Below, one piece after another: positions 8,436 to 17,478 of a stretch of DNA of 64,000 nucleotides. A program made the position numbers and the translations under genes. A model generated the notes under the pieces. The model was not told the DNA's origin and searched no databases. It was given only the letters and a program-made list of their open reading frames with translations. The DNA lies in NCBI RefSeq assembly GCF_018614205.1, contig NZ_JAGGOS010000060.1:1-64000 (forward strand). Direction: 5' to 3'. The first letter of the stretch is position 1; each line of letters starts with the position of its first letter. The DNA is from Streptomyces sp. ISL-36. GTDB lineage: Bacteria; Actinomycetota; Actinomycetes; Streptomycetales; Streptomycetaceae.

Positions 8436-9227
8436 TCAGCGGGCGTCGTCCGGGAGCAGGCGGGCGAGGGTGCGTACGGCCCGGTACTGGAGGGTCTTGA
8501 TCGCCCCCTCGTTCTTGCCCATGACCCGGGCGGTCTCGGCCACCGACAGACCCTGCAGGAAGCGCAGGGTCACACACTCCTGCTGCTGGGGGTTGAGTCG
8601 GCGGACGGCGTCGAGGAGCGCCGCGTTGGAGAGGGACTCCAGGACGGAGTCCTCGGGGCTGCGCTCGACCTCGTTGGCGTCCAGCATCTCGCCGGTGGTC
8701 ACTTCCAGTCGGAAGCGGCTGGACTTGAAGTGGTCGGCGACCAGGTTGCGGGCGATGGTGACCAGCCAGGCGCCGAAGTCGCGGCCCTGCCAGGTGAAGG
8801 TGGAGATCCGGCGCAGGGCGCGCAGGAACGTCTCACTGGTGAGGTCCTCCGCCGTCGCCTTTCCGCCGACGCGGTAGTAGATGTAGCGGTAGACGGTGTC
8901 GCTGTACTGGTCGTACAGGCGGCCGAAGGCCTCGGCCTCACCGGCCTGGGCGCGCTCGACGAGGTCCATCATGCGCGCGCTGTCGCTGTCGGCGGTGGGG
9001 CGGCGGGCGGCGGTCGAGGTTCCGGTGCCGCCGCGGCTGCCCCGTCTGCCGACAGCGGCACCGCTCTCGGCAAGGGCATAGCAGGGACCGGCGGGTGCCG
9101 GTGCGGCGAAGGCAAAGGCGGGGACAGGGACGGCGTACGCGGTGGGGACGAAGCCGCGCAAGTGGTCGAGGACCGTTGCGCGCAGCGTAGCCAGGCCCGA
9201 GGCGTCAACCCCGACGTGTGGGTACAC
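8436..9227 (-). CDS. bldN: ECF sigma factor BldN
   Basis: A 263-residue developmental sigma factor needed for aerial hyphae, known to drive bldM and the chaplin and rodlin genes. Residues 1-85 are an unusual N-terminal extension; the sigma core begins at MMDLVERAQAGEAEAFGRLY. Region 2 is visible at YDQYSDTVYRYIYYRVGGKA and region 4 at LNPQQQECVTLRFLQGLSVAE to NEGAIKTLQYRAVRTL. The GTG at 9227 has GGGAG upstream. The long extension matches the pro-sequence described for S. coelicolor BldN. rsbN follows 309 bp downstream from what looks like its own promoter. Confidence 0.96.
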   Translation of the reverse strand: MYPHVGVDASGLATLRATVLDHLRGFVPTAYAVPVPAFAFAAPAPAGPCYALAESGAAVGRRGSRGGTGTSTAARRPTADSDSARMMDLVERAQAGEAEAFGRLYDQYSDTVYRYIYYRVGGKATAEDLTSETFLRALRRISTFTWQGRDFGAWLVTIARNLVADHFKSSRFRLEVTTGEMLDANEVERSPEDSVLESLSNAALLDAVRRLNPQQQECVTLRFLQGLSVAETARVMGKNEGAIKTLQYRAVRTLARLLPDDAR

Positions 9228-9677
9228 GGGACTCCCAGAGGCAGAGCTTCCATCACGTGCAGTGCGGGACCGTTCACTCGTCGTGGCGACGTGTGGGTTC
9301 CGTTGTGCGTCTGAGGAGAATAACGCTTCGTACAGGCAGCGCTACACCCAGTTGCTCAAATCATCGATTCCGTCGCTTCTCTTACCGCTTGCGGACGGTT
9401 CAAGGCGCACTTAGTGACCGATTGTTGATCGGATTGCTTCCGAGTGTGACTGCGTGCACGCACTGTTGTGGTCGAGTGCGGGGCGGCCGAATGATCTGGG
9501 CCGTTGCTGGGTAGGGAGCGGCGAATGGACCGGAGTCGACCTGTGCGGCGTTGTTCGACCACGTACGGGTGAGGGGCGCTGGTCCGGGGTTGTCGCAGAT
9601 GATCGCAGCCGGAACGTATCGGCAGGTCGGCGGCGCTCCGAACGTGAGAGCGGGCGCGTGCCGGGTGGAAAGCGGGG
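9228..9677. other. 450-bp non-coding gap upstream of bldN
   Basis: No gene is supported here. The gap separates bldN from the end of the HAD-IB gene, both on the minus strand, so it must hold the bldN promoter and leader. It is locally less GC-rich between about 9310 and 9460. A weak BldD-box-like stretch near 9446-9462 was considered and not called. No terminator with a T tract is visible. Confidence 0.5.
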
Positions 9678-10619
9678 TCAGCGGCGGCGGCGGTGAAGGG
9701 CGACCGCGGCGGCCGTGCCGCCCGCCAGCGCGCCGACGCCGGCCGCGGCGGGGATCCCGACCTTGGCCGCCTTGCGGCCCGTCCGGTAGTCGCGCAGCCG
9801 CCACTCCCGCGCCTTCGCGTACTTGCGCAGCTTGGTGTCGGGGTTGATGGCGTAGGGGTGCCCGACCAGCGAGAGCATCGGGATGTCGTTGTGGGAGTCG
9901 CTGTAGGCCGCGCAGCGGTTCAGGTCCAGGCCCTCGGCGGCGGCCAGGGCCCGTACCGCCTCCGCCTTGGCGGGTCCGTGCAGCGGTTCGCCGACCAGCT
10001 TTCCCGTATAGACGCCGTCGACGGACTCCGCGACCGTGCCGAGCGCGCCGGTCAGGCCGAGACGGCGGGCGATGATGGTGGCGGTCTCGACGGGGGCGGC
10101 CGTGACGAGCCAGACCTTCTGGCCGGCGTCGAGGTGGGCCTGGGCGAGGGCGCGGGTGCCCGGCCAGATCCGGTCGGCCATGTACTCGTCGTAGATCTCC
10201 TCGCCGATCGACATCAGCTCGGAGACGCGGTGGCCCTTGACGATGGACAGGGCGCTGTCGCGGGCGTCCTGCATGTGCTCCGGGTCCTCGACGCCGGCCA
10301 GCCGGAACCAGGCCTGCTGCCAGGCGAACCGGGCCAGCTCGCGTCGCTGGAAGAACTTCCGCTTGTACAGGCCGCGGCCGAAGTGGAAGATCGCGGCGCC
10401 CTGCATCACGGTGTTGTCGAGGTCGAAGAAGGCGGCGGCGTGGACATCGCCCACGACCGGGAACTCGGGCTCGGCGGGCTCGGCGGCAGCGGCCGCCTCC
10501 CGCTCCAGTTCGAGCTGCTGCGAGGTCTTCCGGGCAGCCTCGGCGGCGGCCTCGCCTGCCAGGACGCTGCGCGCGGTGGCGGAGCGCCTACGGGGGGTGA
10601 GCCATCCCAATGCGGCCAT
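9678..10619 (-). CDS. HAD-IB family hydrolase (SerB-like phosphatase)
   Basis: A 313-residue haloacid-dehalogenase IB phosphatase. The nucleophile motif is AAFFDLDNTVMQGAAIFHFG at about residue 55; the Ser/Thr motif is LVTAAPVE and the metal site is AAYSDSHNDIPML. The C-terminus ends in a hydrophobic stretch, AAGVGALAGGTAAAVALHRRRR, likely a membrane anchor with a cytoplasmic basic stop. This architecture is shared with streptomycete phosphatases next to bldN. The ATG at 10619 begins a short basic leader; a much longer upstream frame is antisense to the glutaredoxin gene. Confidence 0.85.
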   Translation of the reverse strand: MAALGWLTPRRRSATARSVLAGEAAAEAARKTSQQLELEREAAAAAEPAEPEFPVVGDVHAAAFFDLDNTVMQGAAIFHFGRGLYKRKFFQRRELARFAWQQAWFRLAGVEDPEHMQDARDSALSIVKGHRVSELMSIGEEIYDEYMADRIWPGTRALAQAHLDAGQKVWLVTAAPVETATIIARRLGLTGALGTVAESVDGVYTGKLVGEPLHGPAKAEAVRALAAAEGLDLNRCAAYSDSHNDIPMLSLVGHPYAINPDTKLRKYAKAREWRLRDYRTGRKAAKVGIPAAAGVGALAGGTAAAVALHRRRR

Positions 10620-10764
10620 GCGGTGAGCATAGCCAGTCTGTTCGGTCCTTCCGGACGGGAAGGGATGCCATGGGGGTGAACACTCCGAGACCCTCCTGTT
10701 AAACGGATGGCGGGGGAGCAAGCTGGATAAAGGGGGTACACCGGCGCTCCGGGCGCGGCGCAGA

Positions 10765-11061
10765 ATGGACGGCATGTTGGGACGGATGAAGAAGAAGGCC
10801 ACCTCCGCCGCTCCTGTCGCGGCCTCGCGGACCGTGACGCTGATCGGGAAGCCGGGCTGCCATCTGTGCGACGACGCACGGGCCGTGATCGAGGCGGTGT
10901 GCGCCGAGACCGGGGCGCGCTGGGAGGAGAAGGACATCACCCAGGACGAGGCGCTGCACCGGGAGTACTGGGAGCAGATCCCCGTGGTCCTGATCGACGG
11001 TGAACAGCACACCTTCTGGCGCGTGGACGCCGGGCGGCTCCGTCGTGAACTGGGTGCCTGA
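10765..11061 (+). CDS. Glutaredoxin family protein
   Basis: A 98-residue thioredoxin-fold protein with redox motif GKPGCHLCDDA (CxxC, about residues 30-33) and the cis-proline segment QIPVVLIDGE. It belongs to the DUF836/glutaredoxin-like family common beside rex in streptomycetes. The partner reductant in an organism using mycothiol is not known from sequence. Divergent from the HAD-IB gene, and upstream of rex with about 180 bp before the Rex operator, so it is probably transcribed separately. Confidence 0.85.
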   Translation: MDGMLGRMKKKATSAAPVAASRTVTLIGKPGCHLCDDARAVIEAVCAETGARWEEKDITQDEALHREYWEQIPVVLIDGEQHTFWRVDAGRLRRELGA

Positions 11062-11239
11062 CCGGAAGACGGTTACCATCGTGGACGTTTTGCTGGCGTC
11101 CGGGGGCGGGGTCGTGAGGAGAGTGTGCGGTTTTGCCCCCTTCGGGTTCTCAACGGGCTGAGGCGCTCCACGGTTCCGTCATGACGCGAACCGGACGCGT
11201 GACCCCGGTCACTTTGGCCGGACAAAACGGACACCATCT

Positions 11240-11257
11240 TTGTGCACGCGTTCACAA
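11240..11257. promoter_or_regulatory. Rex operator (ROP) overlapping the rex-hem promoter
   Basis: TTGTGCACGCGTTCACAA is an 18-bp inverted repeat with one mismatch to the S. coelicolor Rex consensus TGTGAACGCGTTCACA. It covers the -35 and spacer of the likely promoter (TTGTGC 11240-11245, 17-bp spacer, TAGCCT 11263-11268), so Rex bound when NADH/NAD+ is low would block transcription of rex and the heme genes. Confidence 0.92.
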
Positions 11258-11333
11258 AGACATAGCCTGCATTCGACGGGGCGGTCCTGGGACATATGGC
11301 CGCCTGCAGCCCCGCTCATCCCGCAGGAGCACC

Positions 11334-12125
11334 GTGGCAACTGGCCGAACTCACCGACCGGCGACCCGCAGCCGAGGAATTCCCGAGGCCACCGTCGCCC
11401 GCCTTCCGCTGTATCTGCGTGCGCTCACCGCACTGTCGGAGCGCTCCGTACCCACGGTCTCCTCCGAGGAGCTCGCAGCCGCCGCGGGGGTCAACTCCGC
11501 GAAGCTGCGCAAGGACTTCAGCTACCTCGGCTCGTACGGGACGCGCGGCGTCGGCTACGACGTCGAGTACCTCGTCTACCAGATCTCCCGCGAGCTCGGC
11601 CTGACCCAGGACTGGCCCGTCGTCATCGTCGGTATCGGTAACCTCGGCGCGGCCCTCGCCAACTACGGCGGGTTCGCCTCCCGTGGCTTCCGCGTCGCCG
11701 CGCTGATCGACGCCGACCCCGCCATGGCCGGTACGCCGGTCGCCGGGATCCCCGTCCAGCACACCGACGAGCTCGAGAAGATCATCGTCGACAACGGGGT
11801 CTCCATCGGCGTCATCTCCACGCCGGCCGGCGCCGCCCAGCAGGTCTGCGACCGGCTCGTGGCCGCCGGGATCACCTCCATCCTGAACTTCGCGCCGACC
11901 GTGCTCTCCGTGCCCGACGGCGTGGACGTGCGCAAGGTCGACCTCTCCATCGAGCTGCAGATCCTCGCCTTCCACGAGCAGCGCAAGGCCGGCGAGGAGG
12001 CCGAGGCCGAGGCCGCGGCCGTACCTTCCGCCACCGCGGCCCTCGGCGCGCCGACCGCGCCCGGCCGCAAGGGCACCGACCGCAAGGGACCCGACGGGGA
12101 CGTCCCCGCCGTGATGCCGGCATGA
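11334..12125 (+). CDS. rex: Redox-sensing transcriptional repressor Rex
   Basis: A 263-residue repressor that senses the NADH/NAD+ ratio. The N-terminal winged helix runs from PEATVARLPLYLRAL to KLRKDFSYLGSYGTRGVGYD (about residues 10-80); the C-terminal Rossmann domain has VVIVGIGNLGAALANY. A GTG at 11334 with AGGAGC upstream is chosen since it matches the family N-terminus; in-frame starts further upstream would run through the operator. An Ala/Glu-rich tail follows the last helix. Its stop overlaps the hemA start (ATGA). Confidence 0.96.
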   Translation: MATGRTHRPATRSRGIPEATVARLPLYLRALTALSERSVPTVSSEELAAAAGVNSAKLRKDFSYLGSYGTRGVGYDVEYLVYQISRELGLTQDWPVVIVGIGNLGAALANYGGFASRGFRVAALIDADPAMAGTPVAGIPVQHTDELEKIIVDNGVSIGVISTPAGAAQQVCDRLVAAGITSILNFAPTVLSVPDGVDVRKVDLSIELQILAFHEQRKAGEEAEAEAAAVPSATAALGAPTAPGRKGTDRKGPDGDVPAVMPA

Positions 12126-13477
12126 GCCTCCTCGTCGTCGGACTCAGCCACCGCAGCGCCCCGGTCAGCGTCCTGGAGCGGGCCTCGCTCGCCCGGGACA
12201 CCCAGGCCAAGCTGCTGCAGGACACCCTCGCCGCCGAACCGGCCGCCGAGGCCGCCGTCCTCGCCACCTGCAACCGCATCGAGCTCTACGCCGACGTGGA
12301 CAAGTTCCACGCCGGTGTCGCCGAGCTGTCCACGCTGCTCGCCCAGCACAGCGGCGTCGGGCTCGAAGAGCTGACCCCTTATCTGTACGTGCACTACGAG
12401 GACCGGGCCGTCCACCACCTCTTCTCGGTGGCCTGCGGGCTCGACTCCATGGTCGTCGGCGAGGGCCAGGTCCTCGGCCAGATCAAGGACGCCCTCGCGC
12501 TCGGCCAGGACCTGCACACCGCCGGCCGGCTCCTCAACGACCTGTTCCAGCAGGCGCTGCGGGTCGGCAAGCGCGCCCACAGCGAGACCGGCATCGACCG
12601 GGCCGGACAGTCGCTCGTCACCTTCGGCCTGGAACAGCTGGCCGACGGCACGGACGTGGACGCCTGGGCCGCGGGCAAGCGCGCCCTGGTCATCGGCGCC
12701 GGCTCGATGTCCTCGCTGGCCGCCGCCACGCTCGCGCGCGCCGGGGTCGCGGAGATCGTGATCGCCAACCGCACGACGGCCCGCGCCGAACGCCTCGTAC
12801 AGATCCTGACCGAGCCCGGAAGCGCGGGTGTGGCCGCACGCGCGGTCGAGATGGTTGCCGTCGGCGACGAACTGACACGTGCCGACATCGTCGTCTCCTG
12901 CACCGGAGCCACCGGACTCGTCCTGACCGGCGAGGCCGTCGAGACGGCGATGAAGGACCGTACGGCCCCGCTCGCGCTGCTCGACCTCGCCATGCCCCGC
13001 GACATCGACGCCGCCGCCCACCGCATGCCGGGCGTCCGGCTCGTCGACATCGAGTCGCTCGCCGATGCCTCGGCCGACGCCCCGATGGCCGCCGACGTCG
13101 ACCAGGTGCGCGCCATCGTCTCCGACGAGGTGGCCGCCTTCGGCGCCGCCCAGCGCGCCGCGCACATCACCCCGACCGTGGTCGCCCTGCGCACCATGGC
13201 CGCCGACGTCGTCGCGGGCGAGGTCGCCCGGCTCGAGGGCCGGCTGCCCGACCTCGACGACAGGCAGCGCGCCGAGATCACCCAGACCGTGCGCCGGGTG
13301 GTCGACAAACTCCTGCACGCGCCGACCGTGCGGGTCAAGCAGCTGGCCAGCGAGCCCGGCGGCGCCGGGTACGCCGACGCGCTGCGGACACTCTTCGACC
13401 TCGACCCGGAGACGGTCGCCTCCGTCTCCCGGGCCGACCTGAATGACGCCGACGTCAAGAACCGAGGGCGAGTATGA
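12122..13477 (+). CDS. hemA: Glutamyl-tRNA reductase
   Basis: First committed enzyme of C5 tetrapyrrole synthesis: reduces Glu-tRNA(Glu) with NADPH to glutamate-1-semialdehyde. 451 residues, usual for bacteria. The catalytic cysteine is in VLATCNRIELY (about residue 50), the conserved GLDSMVVGEGQVLGQI block is near 120, the NADPH-binding motif ALVIGAGSMSSLAA near 190, and the C-terminal dimerisation helix follows. ATGA overlaps at both ends (rex and hemC) show tight translational coupling. Its product goes to HemL, encoded about 28 kb away in this window. Confidence 0.96.
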   Translation: MSLLVVGLSHRSAPVSVLERASLARDTQAKLLQDTLAAEPAAEAAVLATCNRIELYADVDKFHAGVAELSTLLAQHSGVGLEELTPYLYVHYEDRAVHHLFSVACGLDSMVVGEGQVLGQIKDALALGQDLHTAGRLLNDLFQQALRVGKRAHSETGIDRAGQSLVTFGLEQLADGTDVDAWAAGKRALVIGAGSMSSLAAATLARAGVAEIVIANRTTARAERLVQILTEPGSAGVAARAVEMVAVGDELTRADIVVSCTGATGLVLTGEAVETAMKDRTAPLALLDLAMPRDIDAAAHRMPGVRLVDIESLADASADAPMAADVDQVRAIVSDEVAAFGAAQRAAHITPTVVALRTMAADVVAGEVARLEGRLPDLDDRQRAEITQTVRRVVDKLLHAPTVRVKQLASEPGGAGYADALRTLFDLDPETVASVSRADLNDADVKNRGRV

Positions 13478-14445
13478 CCGAGAGGGCACTGAGGCTCGGG
13501 ACCAGGCGCAGCAAGCTCGCCATGGCCCAGTCCGGGCATGTGGCCGATGCCGTCCGGCAGCTGACCGGCCGGCCCGTCGAGCTCGTGGAGATCACGACGT
13601 ACGGGGACGTCTCCCGTGAGCACCTCGCGCAGATCGGCGGTACGGGGGTGTTCGTCGTCGCCCTGCGCGACGCGCTCCTGGCCGGTGAGGTGGACTTCGC
13701 CGTCCACTCCCTGAAGGACCTGCCGACCACCCAGCACCCCGACCTGGTGGTGGCGGCGATCCCCGAGCGGGAGGACCCGCGCGACGTGCTGGTCGCCCGG
13801 GACGGACTGACCCTCGACCGGCTGCCGGACGGCGCCCGGGTCGGGACCGGTTCGCCGCGCCGGATGGCCCAGCTCAACGCGTACGCGCGCAGCCACGGCC
13901 TGACCATCGAGACCGTGCCGATCCGCGGGAACATCGACACCCGTGTCGGATACGTGCACAAGGGCGAGCTGGACGCGGTGGTTCTCGCCGCGGCCGGTCT
14001 CAACCGCATCGGCAGGACCGACGAGGTGACCGACTTCCTGTCGGTCGACTCCGTCCTGCCGGCCCCCGGCCAGGGGGCCCTGGCGATCGAGTGCGCGGCG
14101 GCCGACGCCGACCTCGTCGCCACGCTCGCCGAGCTCGACGACCCGCACACCCGGGCCGCCGTGACCGCCGAGCGTTCCCTGCTCGCCGCCCTGGAGGCCG
14201 GCTGTTCCGCACCCGTGGGTGCGCTGGCCGACCTGCTGGCCGAGGATTCCGGCCGCGGGCAGATTGTCACTGAAATGCGCCTGCGTGGCGTCGTCGGTAC
14301 CACCGACGGCTCGACGCTGGTGCAGCTGTCCACCACCGGTCCCGTACCCGTGTCGTACGACGAGGCGATGGCACTCGGACGCGAACTCGCGGACGAGATG
14401 CTCGCCAAGGGTGCGGCCGGTCTTATGGGGGAGCGAGCACATTGA
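13474..14445 (+). CDS. hemC: Hydroxymethylbilane synthase (porphobilinogen deaminase)
   Basis: Polymerises four porphobilinogens into hydroxymethylbilane. 323 residues. N-terminal RLGTRRSKLAMAQSG, catalytic-cleft HSLKDLPTTQHPDL (about residue 78) and FSPRRMAQL-type sequence GSPRRMAQLNAY are present; the dipyrromethane cofactor cysteine is in ALEAGCSAPVGA near residue 250. ATGA overlap with hemA and a four-base overlap with the TTG start of the hemD fusion. Confidence 0.96.
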   Translation: MTERALRLGTRRSKLAMAQSGHVADAVRQLTGRPVELVEITTYGDVSREHLAQIGGTGVFVVALRDALLAGEVDFAVHSLKDLPTTQHPDLVVAAIPEREDPRDVLVARDGLTLDRLPDGARVGTGSPRRMAQLNAYARSHGLTIETVPIRGNIDTRVGYVHKGELDAVVLAAAGLNRIGRTDEVTDFLSVDSVLPAPGQGALAIECAAADADLVATLAELDDPHTRAAVTAERSLLAALEAGCSAPVGALADLLAEDSGRGQIVTEMRLRGVVGTTDGSTLVQLSTTGPVPVSYDEAMALGRELADEMLAKGAAGLMGERAH

Positions 14446-16112
14446 GCCCCACCAGCCCCACCGTCATCCCCGCGTCCTCGGCCTTCCCCGGCCACGGAAG
14501 CGTCACCTTCCTCGGCGCCGGACCAGGCGACCCCGGACTTCTGACCCTACGGGCCGTCGAGGCCCTGGCCGGAGCGGACGTCCTGATCGCCGAGCCGGAG
14601 GTGCTCGAGGTCGTCCGCGGCCATGCGCGAGCAGGCGTGAGCACGCCTGAGCTGACGGTTGTTGACGAGGCGTCAACAACCGCCGGTGTCCCCGTGTTGA
14701 GGGATGCGACCAATCTTGTCATGGAGGCCGCGCGGGGCGGCAAGCGGGTCGTCCGTGCGGTGACCGGCGACCCCGGCCTCGACGGAAACGCAGGTCAGGA
14801 GATGCTGGCCTGCGCCGCCGAGGGCATCCCCTTCGAGGTCGTGCCCGGTGTCGCCACGGCGGTGGGCGTGCCCGCGTACGCCGGTGTCCCGCTGCGCGAC
14901 GCGCAGGGCACCGACGTGCGGTTCGTGGACGCCCGTACCGCCGACGACCGGTGCTGGACCGAGGTCGGCGCCTCGGACGGGACCGTCGTCGTGTCCACCT
15001 CGCTGGACTCCGTGGCGGCGGCGGCCGGAGAGCTGGTGGCGGCTGGCCGTAAGCCGGACACCCCGCTCACCGTGACCATCGGCGGTACGACGACGCGGCA
15101 GCGGACCTGGACCGCGACGCTCGGCACGATCGCGCAGGTCTTCAAGCAGGGGAAGGTCCTCCCCTCGCCCGAGGGCCACCGGCCCGTCATAGCCGTGGTC
15201 GGCGAGCGCAGCGCACCGGCGCAGCGGGACCAGCTGGCGTGGTTCGAGTCGAAGCCGCTCTTCGGGTGGCGGGTCCTCGTGCCGCGCACGAAGGAGCAGG
15301 CCGCGTCGCTCTCCGACCAGCTGCGGAGCTACGGCGCCGTGCCGCACGAGGTTCCGACGATCGCCGTCGAGCCGCCGCGGACGCCGCAGCAGATGGAGCG
15401 TGCGGTCAAGGGTCTGGTGACCGGCCGCTACGAGTGGATCGCCTTCACGTCGGTCAACGCGGTGAAGGCGGTGCGGGAGAAGTTCGAGGAGTACGGGCTC
15501 GACGCCCGGGCCTTCGCCGGGATCAAGGTCGCGGCGGTCGGCGAGCAGACCGCGGCGGCGCTGGTCGACTTCGGTGTGAAGCCGGACCTGGTGCCGAGCG
15601 GCGAGCAGTCGGCGGCGGGGCTCCTGGAGGACTGGCCGCCGTACGACCCGGTCTTCGACCCGATCGACCGTGTCTTCCTGCCGCGGGCCGACATCGCGAC
15701 GGAGACGCTGGTCGCGGGGCTGATCGAGCTCGGCTGGGAGGTCGACGACGTCACCGCCTACCGGACCGTGCGGGCCTCGCCGCCGCCGGCGGACACCCGT
15801 GAGGCGATCAAGGGCGGCGGTTTCGACGCCGTGCTGTTCACGTCGTCCTCGACCGTGCGGAACCTGGTCGGGATCGCCGGGAAGCCGCACAACGTGACCG
15901 TGATCGCGTGTATCGGTCCGGCGACCGCCAAGACGGCGGAGGAGCACGGGCTGCGGGTGGACGTGCTCTCGCCGGAGCCCTCCGTGCACAAGCTGGCGGA
16001 GGCGCTGGCGGACTTCGGTCTGCGGCGGCGCGAGGCGGCGCTGGAGGCGGGCGATCCGGTGACGCGGCCGAGCGAGCGGAGGCCGGGCGCGAGACGGCGC
16101 CGGACGACGTGA
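14442..16112 (+). CDS. hemD: Bifunctional uroporphyrinogen-III C-methyltransferase / uroporphyrinogen-III synthase
   Basis: A 556-residue fusion. Residues about 15-245 form a tetrapyrrole (precorrin-type) methylase with FLGAGPGDPGLLTLRA and GVATAVGVPAYAGVPLR, as in SUMT/CobA; residues about 265-525 form a HemD domain with WRVLVPRTKEQAASLSDQL and the FTSVNAVKA and FTSSSTVRNL blocks. It would both close the ring to uroporphyrinogen III and start the siroheme/cobalamin branch. The TTG start overlaps the hemC stop; the next upstream alternatives fall inside hemC. A 14-bp tandem repeat begins at its stop codon. Confidence 0.94.
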   Translation: MSPTSPTVIPASSAFPGHGSVTFLGAGPGDPGLLTLRAVEALAGADVLIAEPEVLEVVRGHARAGVSTPELTVVDEASTTAGVPVLRDATNLVMEAARGGKRVVRAVTGDPGLDGNAGQEMLACAAEGIPFEVVPGVATAVGVPAYAGVPLRDAQGTDVRFVDARTADDRCWTEVGASDGTVVVSTSLDSVAAAAGELVAAGRKPDTPLTVTIGGTTTRQRTWTATLGTIAQVFKQGKVLPSPEGHRPVIAVVGERSAPAQRDQLAWFESKPLFGWRVLVPRTKEQAASLSDQLRSYGAVPHEVPTIAVEPPRTPQQMERAVKGLVTGRYEWIAFTSVNAVKAVREKFEEYGLDARAFAGIKVAAVGEQTAAALVDFGVKPDLVPSGEQSAAGLLEDWPPYDPVFDPIDRVFLPRADIATETLVAGLIELGWEVDDVTAYRTVRASPPPADTREAIKGGGFDAVLFTSSSTVRNLVGIAGKPHNVTVIACIGPATAKTAEEHGLRVDVLSPEPSVHKLAEALADFGLRRREAALEAGDPVTRPSERRPGARRRRTT

Positions 16113-16192
16113 CGCTTGTGGCGTGAGGCCATGAGTGTGACGTTCGTAGCGTGACGCTTGTGGCATGACGCTTGTTGTGTGACCAGGGGTGC
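16109..16192 (+). repeat. 14-bp degenerate tandem repeat at the hemD stop codon
   Basis: Six consecutive 14-bp units (starts at 16109, 16123, 16137, 16151, 16165, 16179), consensus GTGACGCTTGTGGC; units 1 and 4 are identical. Unit 1 contains the hemD stop TGA. The period is not a multiple of three and the array is non-coding. The last unit runs into a terminator hairpin. Confidence 0.85.
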
Positions 16193-16221
16193 GGGGCCTT
16201 GTGGAGGTCCCGCACCCCTGG
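16183..16221 (+). terminator. Terminator hairpin between hemD and hemB
   Basis: A perfect 13-bp stem (16183-16195 with 16209-16221) closes a 13-nt loop, without a T tract. It may separate hemB from the rex-hemACD transcript or only attenuate it. Confidence 0.7.
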
Positions 16222-16340
16222 TGCGTTGCGGGGGTGCGTGCGGGGGCCGGGGGTGCGGGTCGCACGGGGCGCCCGGCGAGCGCGGAGGTCCGGCGGGGTG
16301 TCGGTAAAAGCGGTCCTCGCGCGGGCGTAGCCTCGGGCGT

Positions 16341-17342
16341 ATGAACTCGTACGGATCCTTTCCCGGGGCGCGGCCGCGGCGGCTGCGGACGACGCCCGCC
16401 ATGCGGCGGATGGTGGCCGAGACGCGGCTGAATCCGGCCGATCTGATCCTTCCCGCGTTCGTGCGGGAGGGTATCGGCGAGCCCGTGCCGATCGCCGCCA
16501 TGCCCGGGGTCGTGCAGCACACGCGGGACACCCTGCGGAAGGCCGCCGTGGAGGCGCTGGAGGCCGGGGTCTCCGGGATCATGCTCTTCGGCGTGCCGCA
16601 GGACGAGAAGAAGGACGCGGCCGGTACGGCGGGCACGGACCCGGACGGGATCCTGCAGGTCGCGATCAGGGACGTGAAGGCCGAGGTCGGCGACGAGCTC
16701 GTGATCATGTCCGACCTCTGCCTCGACGAGTACACGGACCACGGGCACTGCGGAGTCCTCGACGCGAGCGGGCGGGTCGACAACGACGCCACGCTGGAAC
16801 GTTACGCCGAGATGGCCCAGGTCCAGGCGGACGCCGGAGTCCACGTCGTGGGGCCCTCCGGAATGATGGACGGACAGGTCGGGGTGGTCCGCGACGCGCT
16901 GGACACCATCGGCAAGGAGGACGTGTCGATCCTCGCGTACACGGCGAAGTACTCCTCCGCCTTCTACGGCCCCTTCCGCGAAGCCGTGGGCTCCTCGCTG
17001 ACCGGGGACCGCAAGACCTACCAGCAGGACCCGGCGAACCTCCGCGAGTCGATGCGCGAGCTGGCGCTCGACCTCGAGGAGGGCGCCGACATGGTCATGG
17101 TGAAGCCCGCCGGGCCCTACCTGGACGTGCTCGCGAAGGTCGCCGAGGCCGTGGACGTGCCCGTGGCGGCGTACCAGATCAGCGGTGAGTACGCGATGGT
17201 CGAGGCCGCGGCGGAGAAGGGCTGGATCGACCGGGACAAGGCCATCCTGGAGACGCTGACCGGGATCAGGCGGGCCGGCGCGCAGATGATCCTGACGTAC
17301 TGGGCGACGGAGGTCGCGCAGAAGCTCGGCCGCGGGGTCTGA
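16341..17342 (+). CDS. hemB: Delta-aminolevulinic acid dehydratase (porphobilinogen synthase)
   Basis: Condenses two 5-aminolevulinates into porphobilinogen. 333 residues. The metal-site segment reads [15 protein letters not shown] (about residue 125), where Asp replaces one of the three cysteines of strictly zinc enzymes, so the metal preference may differ. The two Schiff-base lysines are in [16 protein letters not shown] and [12 protein letters not shown]. It lies 228 bp after hemD behind a hairpin and is followed by a strong terminator, so it can be expressed independently of the Rex operon. Confidence 0.96.
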   Translation: MNSYGSFPGARPRRLRTTPAMRRMVAETRLNPADLILPAFVREGIGEPVPIAAMPGVVQHTRDTLRKAAVEALEAGVSGIMLFGVPQDEKKDAAGTAGTDPDGILQVAIRDVKAEVGDELVIMSDLCLDEYTDHGHCGVLDASGRVDNDATLERYAEMAQVQADAGVHVVGPSGMMDGQVGVVRDALDTIGKEDVSILAYTAKYSSAFYGPFREAVGSSLTGDRKTYQQDPANLRESMRELALDLEEGADMVMVKPAGPYLDVLAKVAEAVDVPVAAYQISGEYAMVEAAAEKGWIDRDKAILETLTGIRRAGAQMILTYWATEVAQKLGRGV

Positions 17343-17362
17343 CGACTCCGCGTACGACACCT

Positions 17363-17401
17363 CGACAGGGGCGGAACCGCACTGCGGTTCCGCCCCTGTC
17401 G
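17363..17401 (+). terminator. Intrinsic terminator after hemB
   Basis: 18-bp perfect stem (17363-17380 with 17384-17401), 3-nt loop, between converging hemB and the imine-reductase-like gene. Confidence 0.88.
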
Positions 17402-17478
17402 CTCTCGGGTACGTCGTCGTCCGCCCCGTCGTGGGCGGGAGAAGTCGTGGGTGGGAGAACATGCACGCCGCTGCCGTC

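Noticed and set aside
9444..9466. BldD-box-like sequence upstream of bldN
   Set aside because: bldN is a known BldD target, but the best match in the gap agrees at only about 7 of the key positions and lacks the GT half, so a site was not called.
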